NCBI GenBank assembly: GCA_036320915.1
Contig: JAXBDG010000009.1
Coordinates: 1,612,001 to 1,676,000 of the forward strand
Length of the DNA stretch: 64,000 nucleotides
Direction of reading: 5' to 3'
DNA from: Linnemannia elongata
Lineage: Eukaryota > Mortierellomycota > Mortierellomycetes > Mortierellales > Mortierellaceae
Below, piece after piece: positions 1 through 11,247 of the stretch. Position 1 is the first letter of the stretch; every line of letters starts with the position of its first letter. Under the pieces are notes generated by a model. The model did not search any database. It saw only the letters and a list, made by a program, of their open reading frames with translations, and had not been told where the DNA came from. The position numbers were made by a program, and so were the translations under genes.

Positions 1-194
1 TATTCTACGCGTGTTCAAACGACATCTAATAAGACTACGAACAGCTTTTTTTTTGCATCGAGCACCGCCTATTTCGTTTATTTTTCGGTTTGTACCACAT
101 TGCTTGCCACGAGGAGAGATTCTGGTGTCAGCTGGGGCCTGGGCACACAAAGGATAAAAAAAGTCCCAAAAGATGGTAGGATGAGTGAAGTCAC

Positions 195-227
195 AGGCAT
201 GTTCTATAAAAAAAAAAGAACATGCCT
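195..227. repeat. Perfect 11-bp inverted repeat with A-rich loop
   Basis: AGGCATGTTCT at 195-205 is exactly mirrored by AGAACATGCCT at 217-227. The 11-nt loop is almost all A. On RNA it would make a stable hairpin on either strand. No gene is visible next to it, so its role (terminator-like element, binding site or chance) is unknown. Confidence 0.85.
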
Positions 228-323
228 GCCTTTGTCAGTGGGCGCAATAGAGTCAGTGGTCAAGTGTATGTGTGGCGGTTCAAGCAACTAAGCTGCTTGC
301 ATACAAGCGCGTCATTCGCTAAG

Positions 324-346
324 TTTTTTTTTTTTTTTTTTTTTTT
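324..346. repeat. Homopolymer T(23)
   Basis: Uninterrupted T run in intergenic DNA, one of several similar A/T runs of 18-35 nt in the window. Length may be unreliable because of sequencing slippage. Confidence 0.95.
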
Positions 347-1667
347 CGATCTTCAGCCCCAATGATGGCACAGCCCAAACATCTGACCCTATTTTTTCCA
401 TTACTTTTTTCGTTCATGAAAAGAGAGAACAAGGCTAAACCCCATGGTTGAAGTTGCATCTGGGTTGTTGAACTTGGCACGCCCCATCGTGTAGCTACTT
501 TTATTCTATTCCATTCGGTTTCGTCGAGGATGGATGTAAAGAATTATAGGTAATATGAGAGGCTGGAGAATGAAAAAAAAAAGGGGGGGGGGCGACGAAA
601 GTGTTGATGTGATGTCAATAGAACGCAAGAAGGTCAATGGGGATCAGAGTCAGGGAAAAGAAAAAAAAGGGTGCGTTGCCGTTTTTTTAAATTTGGGTAG
701 GCAGTTGTGCTGGGACATTCAAGATGGGCTGGGGGGGGAGTGAATGAATGCGCGTGTGAATGTGTGTGCGAGGAACAACACGGACCGAAAAACAAGAAAA
801 ACAACAACGAAAAACGCCTCGTCCTTTCTGCATTGCGAAGCACAACTATTTTTACATGCTTCCTGTGGACACCTTTTGGATTCAGGTCGGCATGCGATGC
901 GACCCCTTTCCTGTGCCGTGTGCACGGGAAGGAATCAAAGGAAGGGGGGCAGGAAAAGAAAAAAGTAGATGCAAGACGCAGATAGGATGGCTGGCTGTAG
1001 TTTTTTTCTTGTATGCTTATGCTTGCCCAAAAGGAAGAAGTTGCCCTGTGCCAATTTTTTCCAGCTGAAGGGCAAGGGACCATAAAGAAGCCAACGCCCA
1101 AAAAAAAAAAGGGCGGAGTCAATTGCAGAGTGGCAAATCACACCCAAATGGATAAACTTTCAGCATGGCAACCACTCACTCGCCCAATTGACCTTTCCTT
1201 TACTCTTGTTCTTTTCATGGCGACGATCTTCTCGTTATTTTTGAAAGAGTAACGCCCATCTATCGGCAGCATACGACTCACAATCCCTATTTTTACTTTT
1301 TCCATGTTCTCTTTTAGCGTCTTGTCCTGAAAGTGGGTGGTGGGTTTCAAGTTCGAGAGAGTCATTTTTTACTTGACCTGGACCTGAGCTAACCCATTCC
1401 TCGCCCCTAGTCTCAACTCACCTTGCGAGCGCGTCGCTGTTGGTTTTTTTTTGTCATTTGATCCGTAGCGGAAAGGTGGGCGAAGGAGTCTTGTTCCATC
1501 ACCCCTTTTTGAACTTCACCACGCAATGAAAATAGCAACAGCAACATGCTGAGTATGCTGAGGAAAGAAAGGTCTGGGAAGGAACGGGTCTTCAAGCCAC
1601 GCAGGGGCATTTTGTTGTTGTTTTTGTGTGCACACGCCAAGTAGGACAGACACACAGGCCATGACCA

Positions 1668-1670
<3 letters not shown>

Positions 1671-1701
<31 letters not shown>
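1671..1701. repeat. Homopolymer A(31)
   Basis: Uninterrupted A run followed by a purine-rich stretch in the gene-poor left end. It is not attached to a gene body, so a retrocopy tail is not supported. Confidence 0.95.
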
Positions 1702-1705
<4 letters not shown>

Positions 1706-2309
1706 AAAGAGATGGTCAGGTCGAGAACAAGGGGGTTTGTCTGATGGTGGTGTGGTATGGTGTGAAGGTGGGGTGAGGAAGAGGAAAAAGAACAAGTTAG
1801 AAGGAGCAAAGGTAATAAGGGATGAAAAGGGATCAGAGAGGACGGGGAACAGATGCGTCGGCAGGGAGCGAAAAGGAGAGGGGACGCAAAAGGAAGGGAA
1901 GAGGAGGGGAGGGGGTACACAAGTGTCGACTTGAAAGGCACTTCTGTCATTAGAGTTGTCGACTATGGTTTGGTTGCAGCCATTGTACACGGATAAGAGA
2001 GAATCTCAGATCATCCTTGAATTGGAGGTCCTTACGTATGGATGCTTGACTAGTGTCCGAAGAGGAGGAAGAGGAAGAAGACGAGAGTATCCGATGTGGA
2101 TATGCCTGGTTCGGAGTAGAGAGTGTATCCCGACAAGTTGACAATCAACAGCCTCCCTTTGAGTGAGTGAGTAGGAGTGGAGTGAGTAAGTTTCCATCCC
2201 AGTGCTAGTGCTGGCAGTGCCTTTTTTACAGGGATGCATCGCCACTTATCTTTTTGCGCTCCTTTCTGCTGCGAGTTGTTTCTGTATAAGAATCAGCATT
2301 GCTCGGTCG

Positions 2310-2460
2310 TCTGATACCCTCTTTCTCCTCCTTTTCTTCCTCTCTTCTTTCTTCTCTTCCCCCCTCCTCCTTCCTTCTTCACTCTTCATCTTTCACCTTT
2401 CATCCTTCCCTTTCATTGTCTTCTTCACTCCACTGCACTGTGCCCCCTTGCTGTCCTCTT
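2310..2460 (+). promoter_or_regulatory. CT-rich promoter tract of the gene at 2558
   Basis: About 150 nt of almost pure pyrimidine on the plus strand, about 100-250 nt before the start codon. Similar tracts precede several other genes here (15300-15450, 25795-25915, 29107-29260, 39080-39200, 53420-53490), so it looks like a recurring core-promoter style of this genome. No TATA box is obvious. Confidence 0.5.
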
Positions 2461-2557
2461 TCATTCGTATCGGATCAATTGGCAAGCTAGCAAGCATTCC
2501 TTAGCGCTCACACTTGCACTCGCCCTCTTTTACTTCCCTCATCCTTCACTCATAAAA

Positions 2558-4807
2558 ATGTGTCCGAACGCCATATCCCCATCCATGTGCTGCTCCTCCA
2601 ACTCAGGCACATGCTCCTCCTCTAAAGCACACACCACCATCATCGATATCCACACAACGACAACAGCTCACCAAAACGAGAAGACAAGCATCTTCTTGCA
2701 ATCCCTCACCTCCCACCTCGACATCCTCACCGCCGGTTCCTTGTTCCTTCTCCCCTCCATCCTCCCCTTCCTCGCCTCAGCCCTCACAGCCGACTCTTAT
2801 TCTTCTCCCTCTTCCTCCTCTTCGTCGACTTCTGCGTTTGCCCCTGGGTCTTATGTCTCACCAACACCACCACTGTACGCAGACCAAGTACCCTCAGTAC
2901 CGCTAGTCTCAGGAACGACGGCAACAGCCCTTGAGTCATCGGCGTGGTCATGGAACACGATGTGGATCATGCTGTTGCCTTGCCTGGGCGTCGTGGCCCC
3001 ACTGTCGCTGTTCAAAATCATGACGCTCCTGGAGGAACATGGAATTCAATGTCCGTACACTCGGTGGAGACATGGGCGCCGAGCAGTTGCAGGAAGGAGG
3101 CATAGGAGAGTGAGGAGGTTGATGAAGCAGAGTAACTGCCGTCATGGTGCGGCCGATGGACCAACCTTCAAGGCGATGAAGCGTGCTTGGCGGAACCTTG
3201 TGGGAACAAATTCTGATGATTTCTTGGGGTATGCGCCTTTGCCCATGGCGTACCAGGATGACGAGGTCAGTGCTGAGGAAGGTCTATGCGTTGGCGAGAA
3301 GGACATGCATCAAACTCCCAAGGTCGACTTTGCCATCAAGAGTCATCGACGTAGTCAAGTCTCGTCGTCGGCCCTCCCTCGTCCCAAGACTATCCTGCTG
3401 GCCAGTCTCTGGGCCTGGACACTGTTGATGACCTTCTCGGCCAAAATGGGCTTCAACTCGCTCGAGCAGATATCCGTACCTCCCTCTCCTGTTGTCTCCT
3501 CCAATGTGATTGAAGGGGGTGTTGGCGCACCCATCTTTATTCTCCCTCCTGCAACCCCTGCTGACTTGCTGTCCCTACAAGTGGAGGATGGTCAAATCGA
3601 CCTGCGAATGTGGGAGCCTACCTCTGATCTCCGGTCCGTCGAACAGCAACAGCAACAGGAAGAGCAGGCGGTCGATGGTATGGACGCCATTGTTTCGATG
3701 TTGGATATGGATCTCGATGGCCAGTTTGATGCCATCGAGGCACTTTGGGCTGAAGACCAGTCTACAACTGACTCGAATGAGGAGCCTCAACCTTTTGCCA
3801 GGATCCAGACCAGTATTGTCATCAGTAACAACTACAACAACAACGACGACGACGCCGCAGCAACCCCTTCGACTGAACAGTCTCCGTTCACCAACATGAT
3901 GGAGGAGGAGACCGACGAGGACATTGAGGATATGAGCAGTCTGGATGCCATGATCATGGACCCTCGCGACGAAGCCGTCTTCCACGACTTTTTGCACCAA
4001 CTCGATCAAGAAGACGCCACAGTCCGCGCCGCCGCAGAGGAATCGCAGGGTCAAGACCAACAAAGACTTAGCAAACTGTTCAGGGCTACGGATGATCTCA
4101 TGGTCGCCTCGATGCTCGACAGTGATCTGCCCTGTGGATACTATCGTCCTTCCACTCCCTCATGGTTCTCGGGTATCCAGAACTTCTTGGTCGGTGACAG
4201 TTTCTCAGCCGCCGATATCGGTGTTCACTTCCCTGGCCGCACGTTCATCTACACCGGTTGGTCTACTGATTTGATGATCCTTGCCGTCGCAATGTGTCTT
4301 GGCGGCGTCCTCGTCGGTCTTGCCCAATCCAAGGTCCTCTACTACCAATTGCTTGACCGACACATCAGTCTTTCTGGCGCCAGTACCACTATCCAACGCC
4401 GTCGAGCATCGTGGGCAACTCTCTTGGCCAGTTTGGCTCTTTCGGTCTCAGCCCTGGCACTTGCATTCCTGATGATCGCCGACGAGAGCTGGGATGTGCC
4501 CTCAATCTACTTTGTCGGCATCGGTATTGCGGGTATCATTCTCGTCCACGCCTGGGTTCCCAACGCTGCCCTGACTGTCCACAAGCGCGATGACTCCACC
4601 GATGGGGATTCTTTAGATGACGACAACGATACCTGTGTCGGATCCGACACCGAGTTGGACACCAACAACAAGATCTTGGACGAGACTCCTCTCGTTTGGT
4701 CGCCACCCACAACCGAGCGTCGCAATGCTTGTTCCTTAGATGAGAACCATCGCTGGGAGGTTATCGCTGCTGCGACCTTTCACGAAACCGTCTGCTACAC
4801 CCGATAG
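2558..4807 (+). CDS. Orphan six-TM membrane protein with an EF-hand loop
   Basis: Intronless, 749 aa; I do not recognise the family. Hydrophobic segments lie at about residues 54-77, 131-155, 278-298, 570-590, 619-640 and 648-667. Between TM2 and TM3 is a very basic stretch (165-190, many Arg). Between TM3 and TM4 is a long acidic region with a Gln run (363-367), and within it DMDLDGQFDAIE at 383-394, which matches the canonical EF-hand loop pattern with acidic residues at loop positions 1, 3, 5, 9 and 12 and Gly at 6. The C-terminus is acidic and hydrophilic. The ATG follows a CT-rich tract and AAAA, a good fungal start context. A calcium-responsive membrane protein is one idea; function is unknown. 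Confidence 0.75.
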   Translation: MCPNAISPSMCCSSNSGTCSSSKAHTTIIDIHTTTTAHQNEKTSIFLQSLTSHLDILTAGSLFLLPSILPFLASALTADSYSSPSSSSSSTSAFAPGSYVSPTPPLYADQVPSVPLVSGTTATALESSAWSWNTMWIMLLPCLGVVAPLSLFKIMTLLEEHGIQCPYTRWRHGRRAVAGRRHRRVRRLMKQSNCRHGAADGPTFKAMKRAWRNLVGTNSDDFLGYAPLPMAYQDDEVSAEEGLCVGEKDMHQTPKVDFAIKSHRRSQVSSSALPRPKTILLASLWAWTLLMTFSAKMGFNSLEQISVPPSPVVSSNVIEGGVGAPIFILPPATPADLLSLQVEDGQIDLRMWEPTSDLRSVEQQQQQEEQAVDGMDAIVSMLDMDLDGQFDAIEALWAEDQSTTDSNEEPQPFARIQTSIVISNNYNNNDDDAAATPSTEQSPFTNMMEEETDEDIEDMSSLDAMIMDPRDEAVFHDFLHQLDQEDATVRAAAEESQGQDQQRLSKLFRATDDLMVASMLDSDLPCGYYRPSTPSWFSGIQNFLVGDSFSAADIGVHFPGRTFIYTGWSTDLMILAVAMCLGGVLVGLAQSKVLYYQLLDRHISLSGASTTIQRRRASWATLLASLALSVSALALAFLMIADESWDVPSIYFVGIGIAGIILVHAWVPNAALTVHKRDDSTDGDSLDDDNDTCVGSDTELDTNNKILDETPLVWSPPTTERRNACSLDENHRWEVIAAATFHETVCYTR

Positions 4808-5132
4808 GACAACTTTTTTTCTTTTCATTTCAACTTTGCACCCCTCTTTGCTGTACATACCAGTTTCTATTCATTTCTCTCTCATCCTTCCTTCCTGCAT
4901 TGTATCCGTTAGCTGTAAATAGCCAGATATCTGTAAATATTAAAACCCTCGACGCCATTGCAGTAAAAATCCATCCACAGTTCCATATCCTCTTTGTGTG
5001 TTGTTGTAAAAAAAATATGATATTATGGAAAGAATTCTATCAGAGCATGCATCTTTCTGTTCACAAGACTTCGGAGAAAGAAACAAAGGCTCCTGATTAC
5101 GCACATGCTTGGTGGTTTGTTGGAGTTGATAT
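4808..5132. other. Convergent 3' region
   Basis: Spacer between the 3' ends of the orphan membrane protein (plus) and NC2-alpha (minus). It is AT-rich with scattered poly-A-signal-like words. No gene is seen. Confidence 0.6.
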
Positions 5133-6492
5133 TTACTCGTTGTCGTAGTCGTCGTCCTCATCATCATCGTCCTTTGATGTTGCTTTTCTATTACCATGGA
5201 AAAACAAAGATGCAAAGTAAGCATTAGTATTCATTCGCACAATAGGCAACCAAGAAACAAACAGATCGAACGGCTATTCTCCGCACAACTTAACAACTCT
5301 TCAACTCCTATACAAAAAGAAAGACATACCCCTTTATACTGGTAGTGAGTTTTGCTGGTGCGCCTTTCCTTGCTGCAGCCATTGCTCCTGCAAAATCTGC
5401 TGCTGCCGCCGCCGCCGCTCCACCACCTCCACCTCCGCCACCTGATCCTCCCTTTTGACCGGATCCTGCATCGCCCTGTGGATCTGCAACATTTTCGACG
5501 ATATCCCTCAAAAAGTCGAACTGGTCCTTTTCCAAGATCGTCTTTTTCCTATTAGCAGCAGTATGAAAAGTGAAAGAGTTGAAAGTTAGTATTATGAATG
5601 GAGCGTATGGCGGTAACACCGCAAGCGGAACAAATTGAAATATCCTTTGAGAAAGAGGCGAAGTACTTACAGGTGTGCTGCGGTCAGTCGTTTAGCGTTC
5701 TTGGCTCGTGTTTCCATGCAGGCCTCATCAATCAGTGACTGCATGAACAGCTCCAGTGCCTTTGCTATGTAGACCAAGAAAGAAAATGAAATGGTAACGG
5801 TTACTAACTCGCGTTCTTCTGAAAATGACTTTGCTGTCCCGATCAGAAATGTTCTCGTTTCTGTCATTTTGCAATGGCCGATATCCAATTTTTCGAACAA
5901 TTGAGGCGTAGAGTCGTACATATGAGGATAGGGGTTGCCTGGGCGACTTTGCCAACATCTTCGTCCATCTGCATGATCTTCTTGATGCGGGCCTAAATAA
6001 ATGATGCGCGGAGATAAAAGTGGATGGTTTTTTGTTAGTGCATGTTCACGAGGAAAATAGACGCGTTTTTCTTTTGGTCCAAGATATGAAGTCTAGACTA
6101 AGCCCAATAGAAGCGACTCAGAGAAGTCCTCGCTAAGGTCGCAGTCCAGAAGTAAGAGGGGGAGAGAGTAGCGCGGATGCGTCTGTCTCCTCTACTCCCA
6201 CCTTTTTTTTTCCTGTAACGGTTCTACTGCATGCTGCTCTTCCAGCCTTCCTGCATCACTGTCGTTATGTGTCCTGCTAAGAGTTTCCCGTTAGGTTTAT
6301 GCAGGTAGGGTGCTCTGCTTTTGTCGTTTGTAGATACGATAGGATATCCGTTGTTAAAAAGCTACGCCTCTCTCCTCGCTTGCTCCCGCTGTTGCTCGTT
6401 GCTGGTTGTTGATACTCTATGCAGCCTGGTCCAGCTGGGTTGCAAAAAAGACTTACAACGGGGAACTTGGTCTTGTATTTTTTGTTACGCAT
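5133..6492 (-). CDS. BUR6: Negative cofactor 2 alpha (NC2-alpha/DRAP1/Bur6)
   Basis: Five exons on the minus strand: 6492-6457, 5992-5920, 5764-5671, 5548-5330 and 5187-5133, giving 158 aa with all phases consistent. The protein opens with a basic leader (KKYKTKFPV), then a histone fold (about residues 10-92) with [20 protein letters not shown] and [15 protein letters not shown], both close to the Bur6/DRAP1 pattern. A Gly/Ala-rich linker follows, and the protein ends in a strongly acidic tail. NC2-alpha pairs with NC2-beta on TBP-DNA and blocks TFIIA/TFIIB recruitment in the nucleus. The related Dpb3/CHRAC subunits are the main alternative, but the FDFLRD helix favours NC2-alpha. Confidence 0.88.
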
Positions 6493-7173
6493 GGTTGCTG
6501 TGAGTTGTGGGTTGTTGTTGGTTGATGTCTGTTTTGAAGGAGATGGTTCCTTTGTCCTGAATTTGTGGTGACTGGAAGAGGTGATGTGTTTGCGTCAGAG
6601 AGGGCTAGGTGTTGTTCTCCTGAGGTGTGAGTGTTGAGAAGAAAGGAAGGAAGGAAAGAATGAGAAGCAAGAATGAAGTTAGAAGCGCTATTTTTTTATG
6701 TAAAAAAAGAAAGAGCTCTCGCTGTTTGTGGGCGAATCTCTTCCTCTGTCTCTATCACACACACAGTGCGTTTCTTTGTTCAAAACACCAAATTGAAAGC
6801 CAAGCCACCCTTTGCTTGCAGCTCTCTCGCTCTCTCTGTCTGGTTGCAGCCAGTCAGCCTTGTTCTTTATTCACCTCGCCACACACTCACAAACACTCAC
6901 TCACTCGCCTCCCAACTGCATCACCCTGCCTCGCAAGAACTACAAGCATAAACTACAGGACCAAACAAGCAAACACGCAACCAGGACAAGCTATACAAGT
7001 CAACACAGACCCATTGCATTGAGGCAACAGTCCATCAACAGCAACATCCACGGCAGCTTCACTCCTTCCATTTCTCGGGAAAGCAGAATTCTTCATTGTC
7101 GTCTCGCTCGACTTAAGACTTCTCTCGGACGAACGAACAGGCATCCGACTACTCAACTCTACACACTCACACA
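6493..7173. promoter_or_regulatory. Divergent promoter of NC2-alpha and LSM8
   Basis: 681-nt spacer between two divergent start codons. It holds CT-rich patches (about 6820-6850 and 7050-7130) on the LSM8 side. No coding frame looks real and no specific operator is recognised. Confidence 0.5.
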
Positions 7174-7849
7174 ATGTCTGATCAGCTGAGATCCCTTGTC
7201 GACCGTAAGGAAGCACACTCGTCACACCATTCCATGACCTAGCTTCATGGAACGGAGAAAACAAAAACACGCGTCGCGTCTGCTCTGTCGTTGCAAAAAA
7301 AAAAAAAAAAAAGGCGGCGAACCTAACAGCATACACCTACAACGTGTTCCTATCTTCTAGATCCAGTATTTGTCTATCTGACAGACGGACGTACACTTGT
7401 CGTAAGTACAAACACCAGCTACGGACGAAGCAAAACAAAGCGTCGCGCGTTTTTATTTGTCCCATAATATTCTCCACGAGCTGACACCAATTACCTTTCA
7501 TCATTATATAGGGTCAATTGATGGGATATGATCAAGCAGCAAATGTCATTCTGGGCAAGACACACGAGAGGATATTCTCGTCAACAGAAGCCATGAAAAC
7601 AGTGCCCATCGGTGTATATGTCATCCGTGGCGAGACCATGTAAGCCAAAGATGCATTGCATATTATTCTATGTCGTGTTGCGCTTTTATCATCTACTCAA
7701 TGTTGTATATGTAACCTCACCACTAATTTGCTTCAACTCTGGACGAACACATTGATAGAGCGCTGATCGGCGAGCTGGACGAGGAACTGGACGAACAGGC
7801 AGACTATGACAATATGATGGTGGAGCCGTTAGATCCAGTAATGCTCTGA
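7174..7849 (+). CDS. LSM8: U6 snRNA-associated Sm-like protein LSm8
   Basis: Four exons: 7174-7204, 7361-7401, 7512-7639 and 7759-7849, giving 96 aa, the usual LSm8 size. The Sm1 motif contains VFVYLTDGRTLVGQLMGYDQAANVIL and the Sm2 end reads GVYVIRGETIALIGELDEE, the LSm8-type ending. LSm8 is the subunit that distinguishes the nuclear LSm2-8 ring, which binds the U6 snRNA 3' end and supports splicing, from the cytoplasmic LSm1-7 ring. The first intron contains an A(18) run at 7295-7312. Motifs longer than shown are intact; no odd feature is seen. Confidence 0.93.
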
Positions 7850-8455
7850 GGAGGAGAAAAATGACAGGGACGCTCTCTTTCAAGGCATGACAGGAACATA
7901 ATCGAAATCAAACAAACATAACAAAACGATCAGTCAGCCAAGGACGAAGGAAACGGGAATACTTCAAGAGCACCAAGAGTAACAAGCGTAACAACAGGAT
8001 TAGACACGATATCAAGCATTTTTTCTGAACTACAGAATCACAACAACCACACATCCCTACAACACGCGCGTCATCCGAGGGTCAAGGATCTAGGAGACCT
8101 CCACAGCATTTATTCAAAGTAAAAAACATCAAAAAAACCCCATTTCCAATGGCTGCCGTGCAGTGCCGGTAAAGGCAATGTTGAACGACCAAAGAAAAAA
8201 TAAGCGAATGTCAATGCAACGATTATTGTTTAATATCCTTATCTACTATTGTATTCTTTGAGAGTGGAGTTCACCTTTGATCGATAAAAAATAACACGGA
8301 TCAAAGGGATGTCAATGAAAAAAAAAATGCTGTTCACGAAAAACCAATAATACTAATAGTTCCTACATCTCAAGGGGGACACTCCATTGTCGCAAAACTC
8401 GGCGTTACGACAACGTCTCCTCCTTTACACCCAAAAACAAATGCTATCTAAACAC
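7850..8455. other. Convergent 3' region LSM8/ABCE1
   Basis: AT-rich spacer between two gene ends (LSM8 plus, ABCE1 minus). It should contain both 3' UTRs. No gene is seen. Confidence 0.6.
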
Positions 8456-10987
8456 TTAGTCCTCCAAGAAGAAGAAGTTTCCAGATGCCTTCTGCTCCTT
8501 ATCCTTGACAGAGTCCATCTTGTTGATTCTTGGACGGAAGTTGGTAGGATCACGACGGAAGGTAATCTGGAGCGACGACAAGAACTTGTTCATACCGGTC
8601 AACAAGCTCTGGGGAGAGCCAGCAGTGGCCTCGACGGAGGGCTGACCGTCATAGACAACGACACGGTCGGCCAAGTAGGTAGCCATAATGAAATCGTGCT
8701 CGACGATGAAGGCAGTCTTCTTGGCGTGGAGGATGAAACGCTTAATGACCTTGGCGGCAATAATACGCTGCTCGGAATCCAAGTAGGCTGAGGGCTCATC
8801 GATAAGGTAGATATCGGCGGGGGTACCAAGGGCCAAGCAAATGGCGACACGCTGCAATTCTCCTCCAGACAAGTTGCCGACCTCCTGATCGATAATGGGC
8901 TCGGTTTGAAGAGGCTTGAGAACGTCAGTGTTGAACTGAGGGTGCATGAAGGCAGCCTTGATCTTCTTCAAGAACAACATACGGACGGTACCCTAAAAAC
9001 AATCATAAGCAATAGACATGACGTGTTAATGCCTTGTTCCTGAGTCGCGTCGATTGCAATCCCACACGAGCAAATTAGAAAAGCGCAAAAAATATACCGG
9101 GAACTTGGGGGCGATCTTCTGGGGCTTGTAGGAGACGTTGAGCTCGGGGACGTACTGATCGCCATCAGGCTTCAAGATACCGGCCAAAAGACGAATGAAG
9201 GTGGTCTTTCCTGTTCCGTTCTCTCCCAACATGACAATGATCTCGGAATCGGTGAATTGACCGGGCTCGACGTTCAACTTGAAGTCTCCCATGGTCTTAG
9301 ACATCTTGGGGTACTTGTAACGGCGGTGGTTCTGCATGTCCTGAAGCTCATCGGCAGTCTCGGCAAGACGGAAAGTCAAAGATTCCTCACGGAAACGCAA
9401 GTTCTCGGTGGGAACCTTTCCATCCAAGAAAATGTTGATACCTTCACGGACCGAGAAGGGAAGAGTGACGACACCATAGACCGAGGGCACACCGTAGAGA
9501 ACGCAAATGAAGTCGGACAAGTAATCCAAAACGGACAAATCGTGCTCGACGACAATGACGAAGCAGGTGGGCTTGAGCAACGAACGGATGGTCTTGGCAG
9601 CGTTCAAACGCTGCTTGACATCGAGATACGACGAAGGCTCATCGAACATGTAACTGCGTCACCGAAACGAAGAGTGAAGTCAGGGTTAGTGTCAGGGTAC
9701 ATTATTGATACTGCAGCTATGACATGCATGAATATCCCTAACAAAAAAAACACGGAGCATGTCACATTTAGATGGATCGACTTACATATCGGCTTTGCGG
9801 ATACAGACCATGGAGATGGCGAAACGCTGCAACTCTCCTCCAGACAACTGACCAACCTCACGCTGAAGAATCTCCTTCAAGTCTATATGGTTCAATTTTG
9901 AAGAATGTGGACAAGGGAAATTTCTTGTCAGCTTCTGTGTCATGAATTCATTGGCAGGAGAAATAGAAGCCAGAGCTCATAACAAATAACAACTGCGGCA
10001 TTATTTTTTTCAGCGAGCACAGATAAAAAAAACAGGCACTGTAGCGCATAAGGCACATACCAAGGTTATCAATCATCAACTGGCGGTTGTCGAGCTCCTG
10101 CTTGGCCTCCAAGAGATCGCCGACCTTTCCGGAGACAGCCTTGGGGATGTGATCGACATACTGGGGCTTGATGATGGCCAACAGGTTGTCCTCCAAGATC
10201 TTTGTGAAGTAGTTCTGAAGCTCTGATCCACGGAAGTGCTTCAAGATATCCTGCCAGTCGGGAGCATCATCGAAACGGCCCAAGTTGGGCTTGAGTTTTC
10301 CTGCAAGAATCTTGAGGGCGGTCGACTTTCCGATACCGTTAGTTCCGACCAAACCGAGAACCTGTCCAGGTCTAGGCACAGGGAGACGATGCAACTTGAA
10401 CGAGTTGGCAGAGTAACGGTGAGTGACCTCCTTCTCCAAGTTGGTGGGCAAGTTGATAATGTGGATAGCGCCAAAGGGGCAACGCTTCACACAGATACCA
10501 CAACCGATGCAGAGGTCCTCCGAGATGAAGGCGATCTTGGAAGCAGGCGAGACCTCAATACACATCTTGCCTAAACGATAGAAGGGAGCGAGGGAGTATT
10601 ACTGTTAACAGTTTGCTCACACTGCCATATTTCCTCCACTATTCCCGTTCCTTTCTTGTTTGGTAAAAAAAGCACGCGCTGTCTCCTGTTGTTCGTCGAT
10701 GGATGGTTGCTGCGGTTGCTGCGGTAGTCATTTGCAAAGAGTCGATTGGCGCAGACGTTGTTTGTGTTTTTTTTCTTCCAAGAAGAGTGAGTGTATTGTT
10801 GTTGATGAGATGAGTGTTGCGAGAGAGAGCGAGAGAGGGTGAGTTGAGTCCAGATCCGTCGGGTATGAATCTGGTAGGAGCCCTTACCCATCTTGACGAC
10901 GGGGCAAGACTTCTTGCACTCCTGTCTGCACTTCTTTGGCTTGCACTTGTCTGTGCTGACGATGGCGATTCTTGTCAATTCAGACAT
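8456..10987 (-). CDS. RLI1: ABCE1/Rli1 ribosome-recycling ATPase
   Basis: Five exons on the minus strand: 10987-10888, 10570-10061, 9882-9786, 9653-9098 and 8992-8456, giving 599 aa, the size of human ABCE1. The N-terminal iron-sulphur domain has Cys clusters ([14 protein letters not shown] and [13 protein letters not shown]). Two nucleotide-binding domains follow: Walker A GTNGIGKS near residue 109 and GENGTGKT near 379, each with its LSGGEL signature and Walker B ([22 protein letters not shown]), plus the hinge region between. The enzyme splits post-termination and stalled ribosomes with eRF1/Dom34 and is needed for ribosome biogenesis. It is cytosolic, essential, and depends on mitochondrial and cytosolic Fe-S assembly. 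The 317-nt first intron separates the two halves of the Fe-S domain. Confidence 0.97.
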
Positions 10988-11230
10988 CTTGGGAGTCGGT
11001 GGAGGGAAGGGAGGAAGAAGGGTGGGATGAAAAAAGGAATCAATTCCCGAAGCTGTCTGATAATAACACAACCAGCCCACTGTGCACTGGCTGGCGTGCG
11101 TTGTTCGTCCCTCAAAAAAAATTGTTAGTTTTGTTTACCACGCACCCAAAGTCCGAGAGGGGAATGAGCCCGCAAAGGAAATACATTATTTCCTTCTCAA
11201 CCGTAATCATACCTGGAAATAGTGGATTTG

Positions 11231-11236
11231 TTTATT
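11231..11236 (-). terminator. Poly(A) signal of the nucleoside hydrolase gene
   Basis: TTTATT on the plus strand reads AATAAA on the minus strand, about 12 nt after the stop codon of the hydrolase. The position is close to the stop but plausible. Confidence 0.4.
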
Positions 11237-11247
11237 ATCAAAATCGT

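Larger units (their letters stand above)
1..2557. other. Gene-poor left end and promoter of the first gene
   Basis: I see no convincing gene here. Open frames on both strands are low-complexity (poly-K, poly-F, Ser/Pro) and show no recognisable domain. The stretch holds long A/T homopolymers at 324-346 and 1671-1701, a perfect hairpin at 195-227, a purine-rich block at about 1740-1920, and a CT-rich promoter-like tract just before the gene at 2558. A short non-coding RNA cannot be excluded. Confidence 0.6.

Noticed and set aside
1671..1701. Retrotransposon or retrocopy poly(A) tail
   Set aside because: No coding remnant or target-site duplication flanks it, and similar runs occur throughout introns and spacers.
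634..1950. Several overlapping open frames on both strands in the left end
   Set aside because: They are low-complexity translations of homopolymer-rich DNA (poly-F, poly-K, Ser/Pro), lack domains, and have no credible splice partners.
8387..10574. Plus-strand open frames opposite ABCE1
   Set aside because: They mirror the minus-strand ABCE1 exons, with codon bias reflected from the real gene, and have no domain or start context.
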